A DNA stretch of 64,000 bases from assembly GCA_016178725.1 (NCBI GenBank), contig JACOSV010000054.1, positions 1-64,000 of the forward strand. Reading direction: 5' to 3'. Of the stretch, positions 36,405 through 47,066 are shown piece after piece. The DNA is from Candidatus Eiseniibacteriota bacterium (GTDB taxonomy: Bacteria; Eisenbacteria; RBG-16-71-46). The translations under genes were made by a program, and so were the position numbers. The notes below the pieces were generated by a model. That model was not told the origin of the DNA. It ran no database searches and worked only from the letters and a program-made list of their open reading frames with translations. How positions within the stretch are numbered: the stretch's first letter is position 1; every line of letters begins with the position of its first letter.

Positions 36405-37868
36405 TTGAACCGCAGTCGCTGGATCCTCGTCGCGGCGGTCGCCGCCATCGCCGTGCTCGGGGCGCTCTGGTGGCGCTCGCGCGCCGCAGGCGCCGCGCCC
36501 CGTTACCGCACCGTCGAGATCGACCGCGGCAACGTCGAGAGCGTGGTGTCGGCGACCGGGACCATCAAGCCGGTGGTGCAGGTGACGGTGGGCAGCCAGG
36601 TGAGCGGCACGGTCGAGAAGATCAACGCCGACTACAACTCGCGCGTGCGCGCGGGCGAGGTGATCCTGCAGCTCGAGCAGTCGTCGTTCCGAGCCCGTGA
36701 GGTGCAGGCCGAGGCGGCGGTGGCCAAGGCCGCGGCCGGCGTGAGGGACGGCGAGCGCCAGCTCGCGCGCTCGCAGGAGCTGTTCAAGCAGAGCTACGTC
36801 TCGCAGGCCGACCTCGACAACGCAACCGTGACGCTGCAGCAGCGCAAGGCCGATCTCCAGCAGACCGAGGCGCAGCTCCAGTCGGCGAAGGTGGACCTCG
36901 ACCACACGACGATCCGCGCGCCGATCGACGGCGTCGTGATCGCGCGCTCGGTCGATGTCGGCCAGACCGTGGCGGCAAGCCTGCAGGCGCCGCAGCTGTT
37001 CCTGATCGCGAACGACCTGACGCAGATGCAGGTCGAGACGAAGATCGACGAGGCGGACATCGGCCAGATCCGGCCGGGGCTCCCGGTGAGCTTCACCGTG
37101 GACGCGTTCCCCGATCGCGAGTTCGACGGACAGGTGTCGCAGGTCCGGCTCGAGCCGGTCACCGACCAGAACGTCGTCACCTACACGACCGTCATCCGCA
37201 CGGCGAACCAGGATCTCAAGCTGCGCCCCGGGATGACCGCGAACGTGACGGTGCGGATCGAGAAGCGCACGGACGTGCTGCGCGTGCCGAACGCGGCGCT
37301 GCGCTTCCGTCCGCCGTCGAACGGCGACGCCCGCACGCCGGGCGGCGCGATGGCCGCGGGCGTCGGCGGCGGTGACGGCGGCGCGGGCGGCCGGAAGGGC
37401 GGCGCGCCCGGCGATTCGAGCCGCGGCGGCGGCATGGGCCAGCGCGGCGGCGGCATGGGCCAGCGCGGCGGCGGCATGGGCCAGCGCGGCGGCGGCATGC
37501 GCGGCGGCGACGCGAACACGCCGGGCACGGACCTCGTGCGGCGCGGACCCGCGGGCGCGGCAGGGCGCGGGCTCAAGGCGGCCGCCGAGCCGGGCACGGT
37601 AACGCCCGCGGTCGAGCCTCCGGCCTACCGCCCCGGCGTGGTCTACGTGCTGCGCGAAGGGAAGCCCGAGAAGTCACGGATCACGACCGGCATCACCGAC
37701 GGCGCGTACACCGAGATCCAGAGCGACGTGCTCAAGGCCGGCGACCGCGTGATCATCGGCTTCGATCAGGGGTCGCGCGCCGCGAACAACACGCTCCAGC
37801 CGCCGCCCGGCATGGGCGGATTCCGCGGCCCCGGCGGCGGCGGTGGAGGCGGAGGGCGCGGGCGGTGA
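36405..37868 (+). CDS. MacA-like periplasmic adaptor (HlyD/RND membrane-fusion protein)
   Basis: TTG start with GGGAGG site; GTIKPVVQVTVGSQVSGTVEKINADYNSRVRAGEVI; long alpha-hairpin; TIRAPIDGVVIARSVDVGQTV. Confidence 0.88.
   Translation: MNRSRWILVAAVAAIAVLGALWWRSRAAGAAPRYRTVEIDRGNVESVVSATGTIKPVVQVTVGSQVSGTVEKINADYNSRVRAGEVILQLEQSSFRAREVQAEAAVAKAAAGVRDGERQLARSQELFKQSYVSQADLDNATVTLQQRKADLQQTEAQLQSAKVDLDHTTIRAPIDGVVIARSVDVGQTVAASLQAPQLFLIANDLTQMQVETKIDEADIGQIRPGLPVSFTVDAFPDREFDGQVSQVRLEPVTDQNVVTYTTVIRTANQDLKLRPGMTANVTVRIEKRTDVLRVPNAALRFRPPSNGDARTPGGAMAAGVGGGDGGAGGRKGGAPGDSSRGGGMGQRGGGMGQRGGGMGQRGGGMRGGDANTPGTDLVRRGPAGAAGRGLKAAAEPGTVTPAVEPPAYRPGVVYVLREGKPEKSRITTGITDGAYTEIQSDVLKAGDRVIIGFDQGSRAANNTLQPPPGMGGFRGPGGGGGGGGRGR
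37422..37499 (+). repeat. In-frame 21-bp tandem repeat (cgcggcggcggcatgggccag, about 3.7 copies)
   Basis: Encodes RGGGMGQ repeats inside the adaptor gene. Confidence 0.85.
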
Positions 37869-39085
37869 CGCTGTCCGAGCTGCTGGGCGTGGGCGTGCAG
37901 GCGCTGGCCCGCAACCGCATGCGCTCGGGGCTCACCGTGCTCGGCATCGTCATCGGCGTCGCGGCCGTGATCGCGACACTCGCGATCGGTCAGGGCGCCC
38001 GCGCGGCGGTGCAGGCGAACATCGCCGCCCTCGGCGCGAACACGCTCACCATCATGCCGGGCACCGTGAGCGCGAGCGGCGTGCGCATGGGCATGATGGG
38101 CGGCCAGAGCACGCTCACGGTGGACGACGCCGACGCGATCAAGCGCGAGGCGCCGGCGGTGGCGGCGGTCGCGCCCACGGTGCGCACCAACGTGCAGGTC
38201 GTCTACGGCTCGCAGAACTGGGCGACGCAGGCGCAGGGCGTCACCGCCGACTTCACGATCGTGCGCGCGTGGCCCGTGGCGAGCGGCGTGTTCATCACCG
38301 ACTCCGACGTGCGCGGCGGCGCCAAGGTCGCGGTGCTGGGCGCGAACGTCGTGCAGCAGCTGTTCGGCACCGCCGATCCGATCGGCGCGACGATCCGCGT
38401 CAAGGACATGCCCTTCAGGGTCGTCGGCGTGCTGTCGGCGAAGGGCGGACAGGGCTGGGGCGGAAGCCAGGACGACGTGATCCTCATCCCGCTCACCACC
38501 GCCATGCGGAAGCTCATGTCGCGGACGACCGTCAACGCGATCTCGCTCTCGGCGGCCAGCGAGACGCAGGTCGCTTCGGCGACCGAGCAGGTCACCGATC
38601 TCCTGCGGCAGCGACACCGCATCCGGCCCGGCGCCGATCAGGACTTCTTCATCTTCACGCAGCAGGAGATCGCGAGCTCGGCCGAGGAGACCTCGAAGGT
38701 GATGACGCTGCTGCTCGCGAGCATCGCCGCGGTCTCGCTGCTGGTCGGCGGCATCGGCATCATGAACATCATGCTCGTCTCGGTGACCGAGCGGACGCGC
38801 GAGATCGGCATCCGCCGCGCGATCGGCGCGCGCCGCACCGACATCATGATGCAGTTCCTCGCCGAGTCCGCGTTCCTCTCGCTCGCAGGCGGGGCGCTCG
38901 GCGTCGCGCTCGGCATCGCCGCGGCGACCGCGGTCACTCACTTCGCGCGCTGGCCGACCATGGTGCAGCCGGGCGCGGTGGCACTCGCGTTCACGTTCGC
39001 GACCGCGATCGGGCTGTTCTTCGGCTACTACCCGGCGCTGCGCGCGGCCGGGCTCGATCCGGTCGAAGCGCTGCGCTACGAGTAG
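37865..39085 (+). CDS. MacB-like ABC transporter permease (no ATPase domain)
   Basis: ALARNRMRSGLTVLGIVIGVAAVIA, VGGIGIMNIMLVSVTERTREIGIRRAIGAR; GTGA overlap with the adaptor gene. Confidence 0.9.
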   Translation: MTLSELLGVGVQALARNRMRSGLTVLGIVIGVAAVIATLAIGQGARAAVQANIAALGANTLTIMPGTVSASGVRMGMMGGQSTLTVDDADAIKREAPAVAAVAPTVRTNVQVVYGSQNWATQAQGVTADFTIVRAWPVASGVFITDSDVRGGAKVAVLGANVVQQLFGTADPIGATIRVKDMPFRVVGVLSAKGGQGWGGSQDDVILIPLTTAMRKLMSRTTVNAISLSAASETQVASATEQVTDLLRQRHRIRPGADQDFFIFTQQEIASSAEETSKVMTLLLASIAAVSLLVGGIGIMNIMLVSVTERTREIGIRRAIGARRTDIMMQFLAESAFLSLAGGALGVALGIAAATAVTHFARWPTMVQPGAVALAFTFATAIGLFFGYYPALRAAGLDPVEALRYE

Positions 39086-39120
39086 CCTCGGGCGGGCGCT
39101 CGGCCCGCCCGCGACGCGCG

Positions 39121-40215
39121 TCAGCCGGCGAGCGCCTCGCGCGTCTGGCGCGCGATCTCGAGATCCTCGCGCGCGGCGATCACCAGCGTCCTCACGCTCG
39201 CCGCGTCGGCCGACACGTCGCGGTCCTCGCCGCCGGCCTGATTCCGCGCCTCGTCCAGCGCCAGCCCCAGGAACCCGAGACGCTCGGCCGTCCGCGCGCG
39301 CACGACCGCCGAGCCCTCGCCGACGCCGCCCGTGAACACGAGCGCGTCGAGCCCGCGCACGGCGGCCGCCATCGCCGCGACCGAAGCCGCGAGGCGATGG
39401 ACATAGACGTCGAGCGCCGCGCCCGCCGCCTCATCGCCGCGCGCGGCGCGCGCGGTGACCTCGCGCATGTCCGCGACGCCCGCGAGGGCGAGGAGCCCCG
39501 AGCGATGCTCGAGCGCGTCGGTCAGCTCGGCGGGTGAGAGGCCGGCGTGGGTTTCGAGCCACAGCACGAGGCCCGGGTCCACGCTGCCCGAGCGCGTCGC
39601 CATCACCAGCCCCTCGAGCGGCGTGAAACCCATCGTCGTGTCGTGCGACCGGCCGTTCGCGACGGCCGCGAGCGAGGCGCCCGCGCCGAGGTGCGCGACG
39701 ACGACGCGGAGAACGGCGGGCGTGCGGCCGAGCATCTGCGCCGCGCGGCGCGAGGCGTAGGCGTGCGAGAGTCCGTGGAAGCAGTAGCGGCGGACCGCCC
39801 AGCGCTCGAGCCACTCCCGCGGCAGCGCGTACGTCGCGGCCTCGGGCGGGAGATCGGCGTGGAACGCCGTGTCGAAGCACGCCACCTCGGGCACGCCGGG
39901 GAGCGCCGCGCGCACGGCGGCGAGCATCGCGAGCGAGATCGGCTGGTGGAGTGGGGCGAGGTCGGTGAGTGCCGCGAGCCTCCGCTCGACGTCGCCCTCG
40001 ATGCGCACGGCGCGCGTGAACGCCGTGCCGCCGTGGACGACGCGATGGCCGACCGCCCCGATCCCGCGCGCCGCGCCCAGCGCCTGCGCGATCGCCGCGG
40101 CCGGCACGCGGCCGCTCTCGGCCGGCAGATCGGCGGCGAGCGAGACGCGCTCGTCCGATTCGAGCACGCGCAGCTTGAGGCTGCTCGAGCCGGCGTTGAC
40201 GGTCAGGATGCGCAT
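39121..40215 (-). CDS. ackA: Acetate kinase
   Basis: MRILTVNAGSSSLKL, GHRVVHGG, CFDTAFH, FHGLSHAYASRRAA, FTGGVGEGSA. Confidence 0.93.
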   Translation of the reverse strand: MRILTVNAGSSSLKLRVLESDERVSLAADLPAESGRVPAAAIAQALGAARGIGAVGHRVVHGGTAFTRAVRIEGDVERRLAALTDLAPLHQPISLAMLAAVRAALPGVPEVACFDTAFHADLPPEAATYALPREWLERWAVRRYCFHGLSHAYASRRAAQMLGRTPAVLRVVVAHLGAGASLAAVANGRSHDTTMGFTPLEGLVMATRSGSVDPGLVLWLETHAGLSPAELTDALEHRSGLLALAGVADMREVTARAARGDEAAGAALDVYVHRLAASVAAMAAAVRGLDALVFTGGVGEGSAVVRARTAERLGFLGLALDEARNQAGGEDRDVSADAASVRTLVIAAREDLEIARQTREALAG

Positions 40216-40226
40216 CGCCGCTTGGA

Positions 40227-42608
40227 TCAGCTCCAGGCCCAGTCGCGGATCTCGGGCGCGTCCTCGCCGGCGGCACGCGCGTGGGCCCGCGCCGCCTCGC
40301 GCCGCGCGACCATCTCGGCGCGCAGCGCGCCCGCGCGCGCCGCGAGTCCCGGCACGCGGTCGATCACGTCCATCACGAGGTGGAAGCGATCCATGTCGTT
40401 CCGGATCAGCATGTCGAACGGCGTGGTGACCGTGCCCTCTTCCTTGTAGCCGCGCACGTGGACCTGCGCGTGGTTGCGGCGCCGGTACGTGAGCCGGTGG
40501 ATGAGCCACGGATAGCCGTGATACGCGAACACCACCGGACGATCGGCCGTGAACAGCGCGTCGAACGCGTCGTCCGCGAGGCCGTGCGGATGCTCGGGCG
40601 GCGGCTGGAGGCTCATCAGGTCCACGACGTTGACCACGCGCACGCGCACGTCGGGAAGTCCCTCGCGCAGGAGCCGCGCCGCGGCGAGCGTCTCGAGCGT
40701 CGGCACGTCGCCGCAGCACGCGAGCACCACGTCGGGCTCGCCCGCGCCCGGCGTCCCCGCCCACGCCCATGCGCCCATTCCGCGCGCGCAGTGCTCGATC
40801 GCCGCGTCCATCGCGAGCCACTGCGGCGCCGGCTGCTTGCCGGCGACGATCACGTTGACGTAGTGCCGGCTCGCGAGGCAGTGCGCGACGACCGAGAGCA
40901 GCGTGTTCGCGTCGGGCGGCAGGTAGACGCGGATGATCGCCGCCTTCTTGTTCGCGACGTGGTCGATGAAGCCGGGATCCTGGTGCGAGAACCCGTTGTG
41001 ATCCTGCCGCCACACGTGCGACGAGAGGAGATAGTTGAGCGAGGCGATCGGCCGGCGCCACGCGACCTCGCTCGACACCTTGAGCCACTTGGCGTGCTGG
41101 TTGAACATCGAGCCCACGATATGGATGAACGCCTCGTACGAGTTGAAGAGGCCGTGGCGTCCGGTGAGGAGATAACCCTCGAGCCATCCCTCGCACAGGT
41201 GCTCCGAGAGCGCTTCCATCACGCGGCCGTCGGGGGCGAGGTGATCGTCGCCCGCCGTGATGCCGTCGAGGAACACGCGGTCGGTGACCTCGAAGACGCG
41301 GTCGAGCCGGTTGGACGCGGTCTCATCGGGACCGAAGAGCCGGAAGCGCGAACGGTTGCGCGCGATCACGTCGCGCAGGAAGCCGCCGAGAACGCGCGTC
41401 GCCTCGGCGGTCGCGGCGCCGGGCGATGCGACCGGGACGGCGTAGGCGCGGAACTCGGGGAGATCGAGCGGTGTCGCACCGGGATTCGCCGCGGGCTGGG
41501 CGCTCATCCGCCGCGGGCCGTCCGGCGCGAGGCGCAGCAGATCGGCGGCGGGCCGTCCGCGATCGTCGAACAGCTCGCGCGGGCGGTAGCTCCGCATCCA
41601 CGCCTCGAGCAGGGCGAGGTGCGCGGGGTTCGTGCGCACGTCGGTGATCGGCACCTGATGCGCGCGGAACGTGCCCTCGATCGCGACGCCGTCCACCGTG
41701 CGCGGGCACGTCCAGCCCTTCGGCGTGCGGAGGACGATCATCGGCCAGCGCGGCCGCGCGCGCTCGCCGTCCACACGCGCGCGCCGCCGGATCGCCGCGA
41801 TCGCGTCGAGCGCCCGATCGAGCGCGCCGGCCATGCGGCGGTGGACCTGGGGCGGATCATCGCCTTCGACCGCGATCGGGTTCCAGCCGTAGCCGGTGAA
41901 CAGCGCGTCGAGCTCCGCTCCGGGGATCCGCGCGAGGAACGACGGGTTCGCGATCTTGTAGCCGTTGAGATGGAGGATCGGCAGGACCGCGCCGTCGCGG
42001 GCCGGATCGAGGAACTTGTTCGAGTGCCAGCTCGCGGCCAGGGGGCCGGTCTCGGCCTCGCCGTCGCCGACCACGCAGACGACGAGCCGGTCGGGCGCGT
42101 CGAATGCGGCGCCGAACGCGTGGGCGAGCGCGTAGCCGAGCTCGCCGCCCTCGTGGATCGAGCCCGGGATCTCGGGCGTGCAGTGGCTGCCGATGCCGCC
42201 GGGGAACGAGAAGCGGCGGAAGAGCCGCTTCATCCCGGTCTCGTCGCGCGGCACGTCGGGGTAGGCCTCGCTCCACGCGCCTTCGAGCCACGCGTTCGCG
42301 ACCGCCGCGGGGCCGCCGTGGCCGGGGCCCATCACCATGAGCGCGTCGAGGCCGCGCGCGCGGATCGCGCGCTGCATGTGCGCGACGATCAGGTTGAGGC
42401 CGGGCGTCGTCCCCCAGTGCCCGAGCAGGCGCGGCTTGATGTGCGCGGGGGCGAGCGGCTCGCGCAGCAGCGGATTGTCGAGCAGGTAGATCTGGCCGAC
42501 GGCGAGGTAGTTCGCCGCGCGCCACCACGCGTCGATGCGCGCGAGCTCGTCGTCGGTCGCCGGCGCCATGGTGGCCGCCGGCGCGTCGCTCGCGTTGCGG
42601 TCGGGCAT
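40227..42608 (-). CDS. xfp: Phosphoketolase
   Basis: [69 protein letters not shown]. Confidence 0.95.
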   Translation of the reverse strand: MPDRNASDAPAATMAPATDDELARIDAWWRAANYLAVGQIYLLDNPLLREPLAPAHIKPRLLGHWGTTPGLNLIVAHMQRAIRARGLDALMVMGPGHGGPAAVANAWLEGAWSEAYPDVPRDETGMKRLFRRFSFPGGIGSHCTPEIPGSIHEGGELGYALAHAFGAAFDAPDRLVVCVVGDGEAETGPLAASWHSNKFLDPARDGAVLPILHLNGYKIANPSFLARIPGAELDALFTGYGWNPIAVEGDDPPQVHRRMAGALDRALDAIAAIRRRARVDGERARPRWPMIVLRTPKGWTCPRTVDGVAIEGTFRAHQVPITDVRTNPAHLALLEAWMRSYRPRELFDDRGRPAADLLRLAPDGPRRMSAQPAANPGATPLDLPEFRAYAVPVASPGAATAEATRVLGGFLRDVIARNRSRFRLFGPDETASNRLDRVFEVTDRVFLDGITAGDDHLAPDGRVMEALSEHLCEGWLEGYLLTGRHGLFNSYEAFIHIVGSMFNQHAKWLKVSSEVAWRRPIASLNYLLSSHVWRQDHNGFSHQDPGFIDHVANKKAAIIRVYLPPDANTLLSVVAHCLASRHYVNVIVAGKQPAPQWLAMDAAIEHCARGMGAWAWAGTPGAGEPDVVLACCGDVPTLETLAAARLLREGLPDVRVRVVNVVDLMSLQPPPEHPHGLADDAFDALFTADRPVVFAYHGYPWLIHRLTYRRRNHAQVHVRGYKEEGTVTTPFDMLIRNDMDRFHLVMDVIDRVPGLAARAGALRAEMVARREAARAHARAAGEDAPEIRDWAWS

Positions 42609-42664
42609 GCCGCCATCCTACCGCGCCGCGTCGCCGGGCGTTTTTCCGCTATAGTCGTTCCCCG

Positions 42665-43813
42665 GTGCCGCGCGTGAACCTCGACTGGCGTCGCCTCAAG
42701 GCGGTCGTTCTGCAGAGCGACGACTGGGGCCTGTGCGCTTGGGTCCCCGACGATCCGGCGCACCGGGTACTCGCCGCGACGCCCGCCTTCCGCTCCGCCG
42801 CGGGACGCATCTACGGACGCTCGACGCTCGAATCGGCGGACGACGTGCGCCGGCTCGCCGCGATCCTCGCGGCCGTGCGCGGCGGCGACGGCGTCCCGGC
42901 CGTGTGGCAGGCCAACACCGTGATGGCCTCGCCCGACTACGCGCGGCTCGCGCCGCCTGACGCCGCCGGCGACCTGCTTCCGATCACGACGCTTCCCGAT
43001 CTTCCGCCGCGCTGGCGGCGGCCGGGGCTCGTCGAGTCGACCGACGCGGCGATCGCCGCGGGCATGTGGTGGCCGGAGCTCCACGGTCTCGTTCACGTGC
43101 CGCAGGCCGCATGGCTCGCGGCGCTCCGTCGCGGCGACGCGGACGCGCGGCTCGCGTGCGCGCACGAGACCGCGGTGTGCGAGGCGGTCGAGGCGAGCGG
43201 CGAGTTCGATCCGGCGGAGCCCGCCCCGCTCCGCGAGCGGAGCCTGATGCGCGCCGTCGAGCTGTTCGGCGCGCGCTTCGGCCGCGCGCCGACGTCGCTC
43301 TGCGCGCCCGACTACCGCTGGGACGAGCAACTCGAGCGCGACGCCGAGCGGCTCGGCGTCACGACGATCCAGGGCGGGCCCGAGCGCCACGGCCGGCCGC
43401 TGCCGCGTCTCCGCCACTGGGCGTACCGCTGGCGCTGGCCCGACGTGCGCGGCGGGCGCTTCTATCCGCCGCCACGCATCGCGTTCGAGCCGCGCGGCGA
43501 GCGGCGCGCCGCGGGCCGGCTCGGGATCGACGGTGTCCACGCCGCGGCGCGCGCCGCGTGGCGGCGCGGCCAGCCGGCGATCGTGAGCAGCCACCGCGTC
43601 AACTACGCGCACCTCGATCCGGCGTGGTCCGAGGCGGGATGCGCGGCGCTCGCCGAGCTGCTCGCGCGCCTCGTCGCCGACGGCGCCGTGTTCCTCACCG
43701 ACGCCGAAGTGCGCGGTCTGCTCGAGCGGGGCGCGTCGTCGCGTGCGATCGCGCGCGGCGCGGTCGTGCGGCGCGCGACGCCCGATCGCGGCGTCGTGGC
43801 GGAGGCGGCATGA
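42665..43813 (+). CDS. Possible polysaccharide-deacetylase-like (beta/alpha-barrel) protein
   Basis: 382 aa; LQSDDWGLCAW early DD motif, C-terminal SSHRVNYAHLDP; family assignment tentative. Confidence 0.5.
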   Translation: MPRVNLDWRRLKAVVLQSDDWGLCAWVPDDPAHRVLAATPAFRSAAGRIYGRSTLESADDVRRLAAILAAVRGGDGVPAVWQANTVMASPDYARLAPPDAAGDLLPITTLPDLPPRWRRPGLVESTDAAIAAGMWWPELHGLVHVPQAAWLAALRRGDADARLACAHETAVCEAVEASGEFDPAEPAPLRERSLMRAVELFGARFGRAPTSLCAPDYRWDEQLERDAERLGVTTIQGGPERHGRPLPRLRHWAYRWRWPDVRGGRFYPPPRIAFEPRGERRAAGRLGIDGVHAAARAAWRRGQPAIVSSHRVNYAHLDPAWSEAGCAALAELLARLVADGAVFLTDAEVRGLLERGASSRAIARGAVVRRATPDRGVVAEAA

Positions 43814-44544
43814 GCGCGTGGCGCGCGATCACGCGCGGCGTCCCGAGCCGCGGGTCGGTGTGGCGCTACCGCTGGCTCATCCACGAGCGCGTGATCGCGG
43901 CGCTCGAGCGGGCGCGCCCGCACGCGCACGGCGTGCTGCTCGACATCGGCTGCGGCGCGCGGCCGTTCGAGCGCTTGTTCCGCGGCTGCGTCACGCGCTA
44001 TCTCGGCGCCGACCTCGCCGCGTCGCTCTACCTGGGCGCCGTGCCGCCCGACGTGTTCGCGCGCGCCGAGGCACTGCCGATCCGCGCCGCGACGATCGAC
44101 ACGGTGCTCGGACTCTCGATGATGGATCACATCGCCGAGCCCGCGCGCGTGCTCGACGAGGCGCACCGCGTGCTGCGGTCGGGCGGCACGCTGATCCTCG
44201 AATTCCCACAGCTCGTGCCGCTCCACGATCCGCCGCACGACTACTTCCGCTATACGCGCAGCGGCGTCGAGTGGCTCGCGTCGCGCGCCGCGTTCGAGAC
44301 GATCGAGATCGTCCCGATCGGGAGCCTGATGGCGCGCGTCGGGCTCGATCTCACCGAAGCGCTCAACCGGCTGAACCGCGGGCCGACGCGCGTGCTCACC
44401 GAGCTGCCGGTGCGCGCGCTCTACGTATTTCTTCAAGTCCTGTTCGCGGCACTCGACCGTCTCTGCTTCGATCCGCGCCAGGTGGTGGGCCACCTGCTCG
44501 TCGCGCGGCGGGTCGAGCGGACGCCGGCTGCTTCGGGCTATTGA
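43810..44544 (+). CDS. Class I SAM-dependent methyltransferase
   Basis: HGVLLDIGCGARPFERLF, LSMMDHIAEPARVLDEAHRVLRSGGTLILEFPQ. Confidence 0.85.
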   Translation: MSAWRAITRGVPSRGSVWRYRWLIHERVIAALERARPHAHGVLLDIGCGARPFERLFRGCVTRYLGADLAASLYLGAVPPDVFARAEALPIRAATIDTVLGLSMMDHIAEPARVLDEAHRVLRSGGTLILEFPQLVPLHDPPHDYFRYTRSGVEWLASRAAFETIEIVPIGSLMARVGLDLTEALNRLNRGPTRVLTELPVRALYVFLQVLFAALDRLCFDPRQVVGHLLVARRVERTPAASGY

Positions 44545-44918
44545 GGCTTGGCCTCGCGCTCGTAGATCACGTCGTCGTCGCCGTTGACGGTCATGATGTG
44601 GCGCTGGACCAGCGGCCCTTGAGCCACCGTCCCGCCGGTCCACTGTCGCTCGCCCTCGCGGTTCGTCCACTGCCACACGAGCTGGAACGTGGCGTCGTGC
44701 GCGACGCGGAACGGAAACACGGCCTCGGCGCCGTTCGGCAGGTCGTCGCGTACGAAGGTCTGCCCGTCCACGATGACGCGGACGCGCATCATGCCGGAGT
44801 CGGAGTGGTTGCGGACGACGACTTCGTGCGACGGGCGGTGCGCGATCAGATCCGGGTAGTGCTTCCACCCGTACCAGCCGACGAAGACGACGACGGCGAG
44901 GATCAGCAGCTTTCTCAT
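44538..44918 (-). CDS. Small membrane-anchored hypothetical protein
   Basis: 126 aa; N-terminal TM MRKLLILAVVVFVGWYGW; convergent 7-bp overlap with the methyltransferase gene. Confidence 0.55.
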   Translation of the reverse strand: MRKLLILAVVVFVGWYGWKHYPDLIAHRPSHEVVVRNHSDSGMMRVRVIVDGQTFVRDDLPNGAEAVFPFRVAHDATFQLVWQWTNREGERQWTGGTVAQGPLVQRHIMTVNGDDDVIYEREAKPQ

Positions 44919-45037
44919 GGGATCCCTCCCCCAGGGGCCCGCCTCCGGCGGGATGCGACCCGCGAACGCTAACGCCGCGCGCGCGCGCGCCGCAATCGGA
45001 ATGTGGCGCGGGCCCCGAGCGGCCGGGCGGGCCGCGT

Positions 45038-46333
45038 CTACTCGGTGACCGCGCCCTCGCCACGGGTGCCCATGGCCTCCTCGGGCACCTCCGTCGCCGG
45101 GCCGGTCTCGGCGACGTTTCGGAACGAGAGGTAGAAGGTGATCGCCGCGGTCGCGTAGAGGCCGGCGGTGAAGAAGAACGGCACGTCGTAGCCGAAGCGC
45201 TGGATGATGAGGCCCGCGAGCGTCGCGCTCACCGCCCAGCCGATGTTCCACACCATGTTGATCAGGCTCGTGGCGCGGGCGCGGAGCGAGACCGGCAGCG
45301 CCTCCATCACGAACGCCTGCACCAGCGGCGTCGAGGCCTGCATGAGCGTTGCGCGCATCCAGAACGCCACCACCGCGACGTCGAGCCGGCGCTCGAGGCC
45401 GAGCGTCACCAGGAACGGGAGCGAGAGGAGCTGCGACGCGACCGCCGTGCGCAGCTTGCCGAAACGCCGCGCCAGCACCGGGCCGATGAGCGCGGCGATC
45501 GCCGTGAATACCGCCGCGATCGAGAAGAACGCGCCGATCTGCGAGCTCGAGCACGCGAAGCGCCGCGCGAAGTAGAGGTTCATGAACGGGATCACGAGCC
45601 CGGCGCCGGCGCCGATCAGGCACGCGTTGACCCCGATCGGGATCAGACGCCGCCGTTCGATCGGATCGGTCGCGCCACGCGTGTCGGCGAGCGAGGGTTC
45701 GACGAGCCGGCCCATGCGCAGCAGCGGCAGCAGGGCCGAGGCGTTGAGCAGTGCCGCGATCCACAGCGCGCCGCGGTAGGCATGCAGGCGGTCGGGGTGG
45801 AGCGCGCCGGGAACCGCGCCCAGCAGCACCGGGATCTCGCCGCCGAGCGCGCTGCCGATGACGCCCGCGACCAGCGCGGTCGCGAAGAACGTGCTGAAGA
45901 GGTGCGTGCGCTCGCGCGGCGTCGAGTGCTCGGTGAGGAACGGCGCGCCCGCGGTCGCGAGCAGCGACTGGCCGGCGCCCGCGCACAGGCTGCCGGCGAA
46001 CACGGCGGCCGGCGCGAAGGACGAGGCGCGCGTCATCTGGCCGACCGCGTCGATGATCGCGCCGAGGATCAGGCAGCGCCGGCGTCCCCAGCGGTCGGCG
46101 ATCAGCCCCGCGGGCAGCGCGGCGAGCGCCATGCCGAGCCCGTTGATCGAGATCGCCCGCCCGATGAGCGACTCGCGCCAGCCGCCGTCGAGCAGGTAGA
46201 GGTTGAACACCACGGCGAAGATCCCGTGGCACGTCCACGCCAGCAGCTCGGTGAGCAGGTAGAGGCGGGCCGGCCGCGAGAAGCGCGCGACCGCGTCGCG
46301 ATAGTCCGTCCACGCGGCGGCGAGCGGGCTCAT
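45038..46333 (-). CDS. MFS transporter
   Basis: 12-TM-like hydrophobic pattern; GLIADRWGRRRCLILG loop 2-3 motif. Confidence 0.88.
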   Translation of the reverse strand: MSPLAAAWTDYRDAVARFSRPARLYLLTELLAWTCHGIFAVVFNLYLLDGGWRESLIGRAISINGLGMALAALPAGLIADRWGRRRCLILGAIIDAVGQMTRASSFAPAAVFAGSLCAGAGQSLLATAGAPFLTEHSTPRERTHLFSTFFATALVAGVIGSALGGEIPVLLGAVPGALHPDRLHAYRGALWIAALLNASALLPLLRMGRLVEPSLADTRGATDPIERRRLIPIGVNACLIGAGAGLVIPFMNLYFARRFACSSSQIGAFFSIAAVFTAIAALIGPVLARRFGKLRTAVASQLLSLPFLVTLGLERRLDVAVVAFWMRATLMQASTPLVQAFVMEALPVSLRARATSLINMVWNIGWAVSATLAGLIIQRFGYDVPFFFTAGLYATAAITFYLSFRNVAETGPATEVPEEAMGTRGEGAVTE

Positions 46334-46403
46334 CGGGCACGAACGCGGACGGCGGCTCCGAAGAGCCGCCGCCGGTCCGCCGCGATTCGGTGGGGAGTGC
46401 GAA

Positions 46404-47015
46404 TCAGGTCAGCGCGTCCTCGTAGACGGGGGCCGCGATCGCCGGCTTCGGCAGATGGCGCACCTGGAACATCGGCTCGAACGCGGCGGGCGTCATCGCG
46501 ATCAGCACGCGCGCGTTGGCCCGGCCGGCGTTCTCGATCGCGTGCGGCAGGCGGCCGTCGTAGTGGCACGTGTCGCCGGCCGACAGATCGATCGGGTGAT
46601 CGCCGCACGTCAGGCGCACCTGGCCCTCGACGCACAGCAGGCACGCTTCGCCGTGGTGATAGTGGCGCTGATCGCCGGCCTCCACGCCGGCGGGCAGATC
46701 GAGCTGGATCAGCTCGAGGTTGCGCTTGGGGCGGGCGGACAGGACTTCGACGCGCGACGTGTTGCCGCCGACCGGCACGCGCGGGCGCTCGTCGGCACGG
46801 ACCACGCACGGCTCCTGGACTTCATCGACCACCAGATAGGCGGCCGATGTGTCGAGGGCGCGGGCGAGATCGTGCAACGTCGCGAGGGAGGGGGACGTCC
46901 GGTGGTTTTCGATCTGGCTGATGAATCCCTTCGACAGCCCCGAAGCTTCGGCGAGCTGCTGGACCGTGAAACCACGGCGCAGCCGGAGATCGCGAATCTT
47001 CGTACCCAATGGCAT
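46404..47015 (-). CDS. XRE-family regulator with C-terminal cupin domain
   Basis: KIRDLRLRRGFTVQQLAEASGLSKGFISQIENHRTSPSLATL; cupin RHYHHGEACLLCVEGQVRLTCGD. Confidence 0.92.
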   Translation of the reverse strand: MPLGTKIRDLRLRRGFTVQQLAEASGLSKGFISQIENHRTSPSLATLHDLARALDTSAAYLVVDEVQEPCVVRADERPRVPVGGNTSRVEVLSARPKRNLELIQLDLPAGVEAGDQRHYHHGEACLLCVEGQVRLTCGDHPIDLSAGDTCHYDGRLPHAIENAGRANARVLIAMTPAAFEPMFQVRHLPKPAIAAPVYEDALT

Positions 47016-47066
47016 GAAGGCCTCCGCAAGATGAGGGGTGTGAAGGTCTCGCGCGAAGCAACAAGG

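Noticed and set aside
37422-37499. CRISPR-like direct repeats
   Set aside because: Contiguous coding minisatellite with no spacers.
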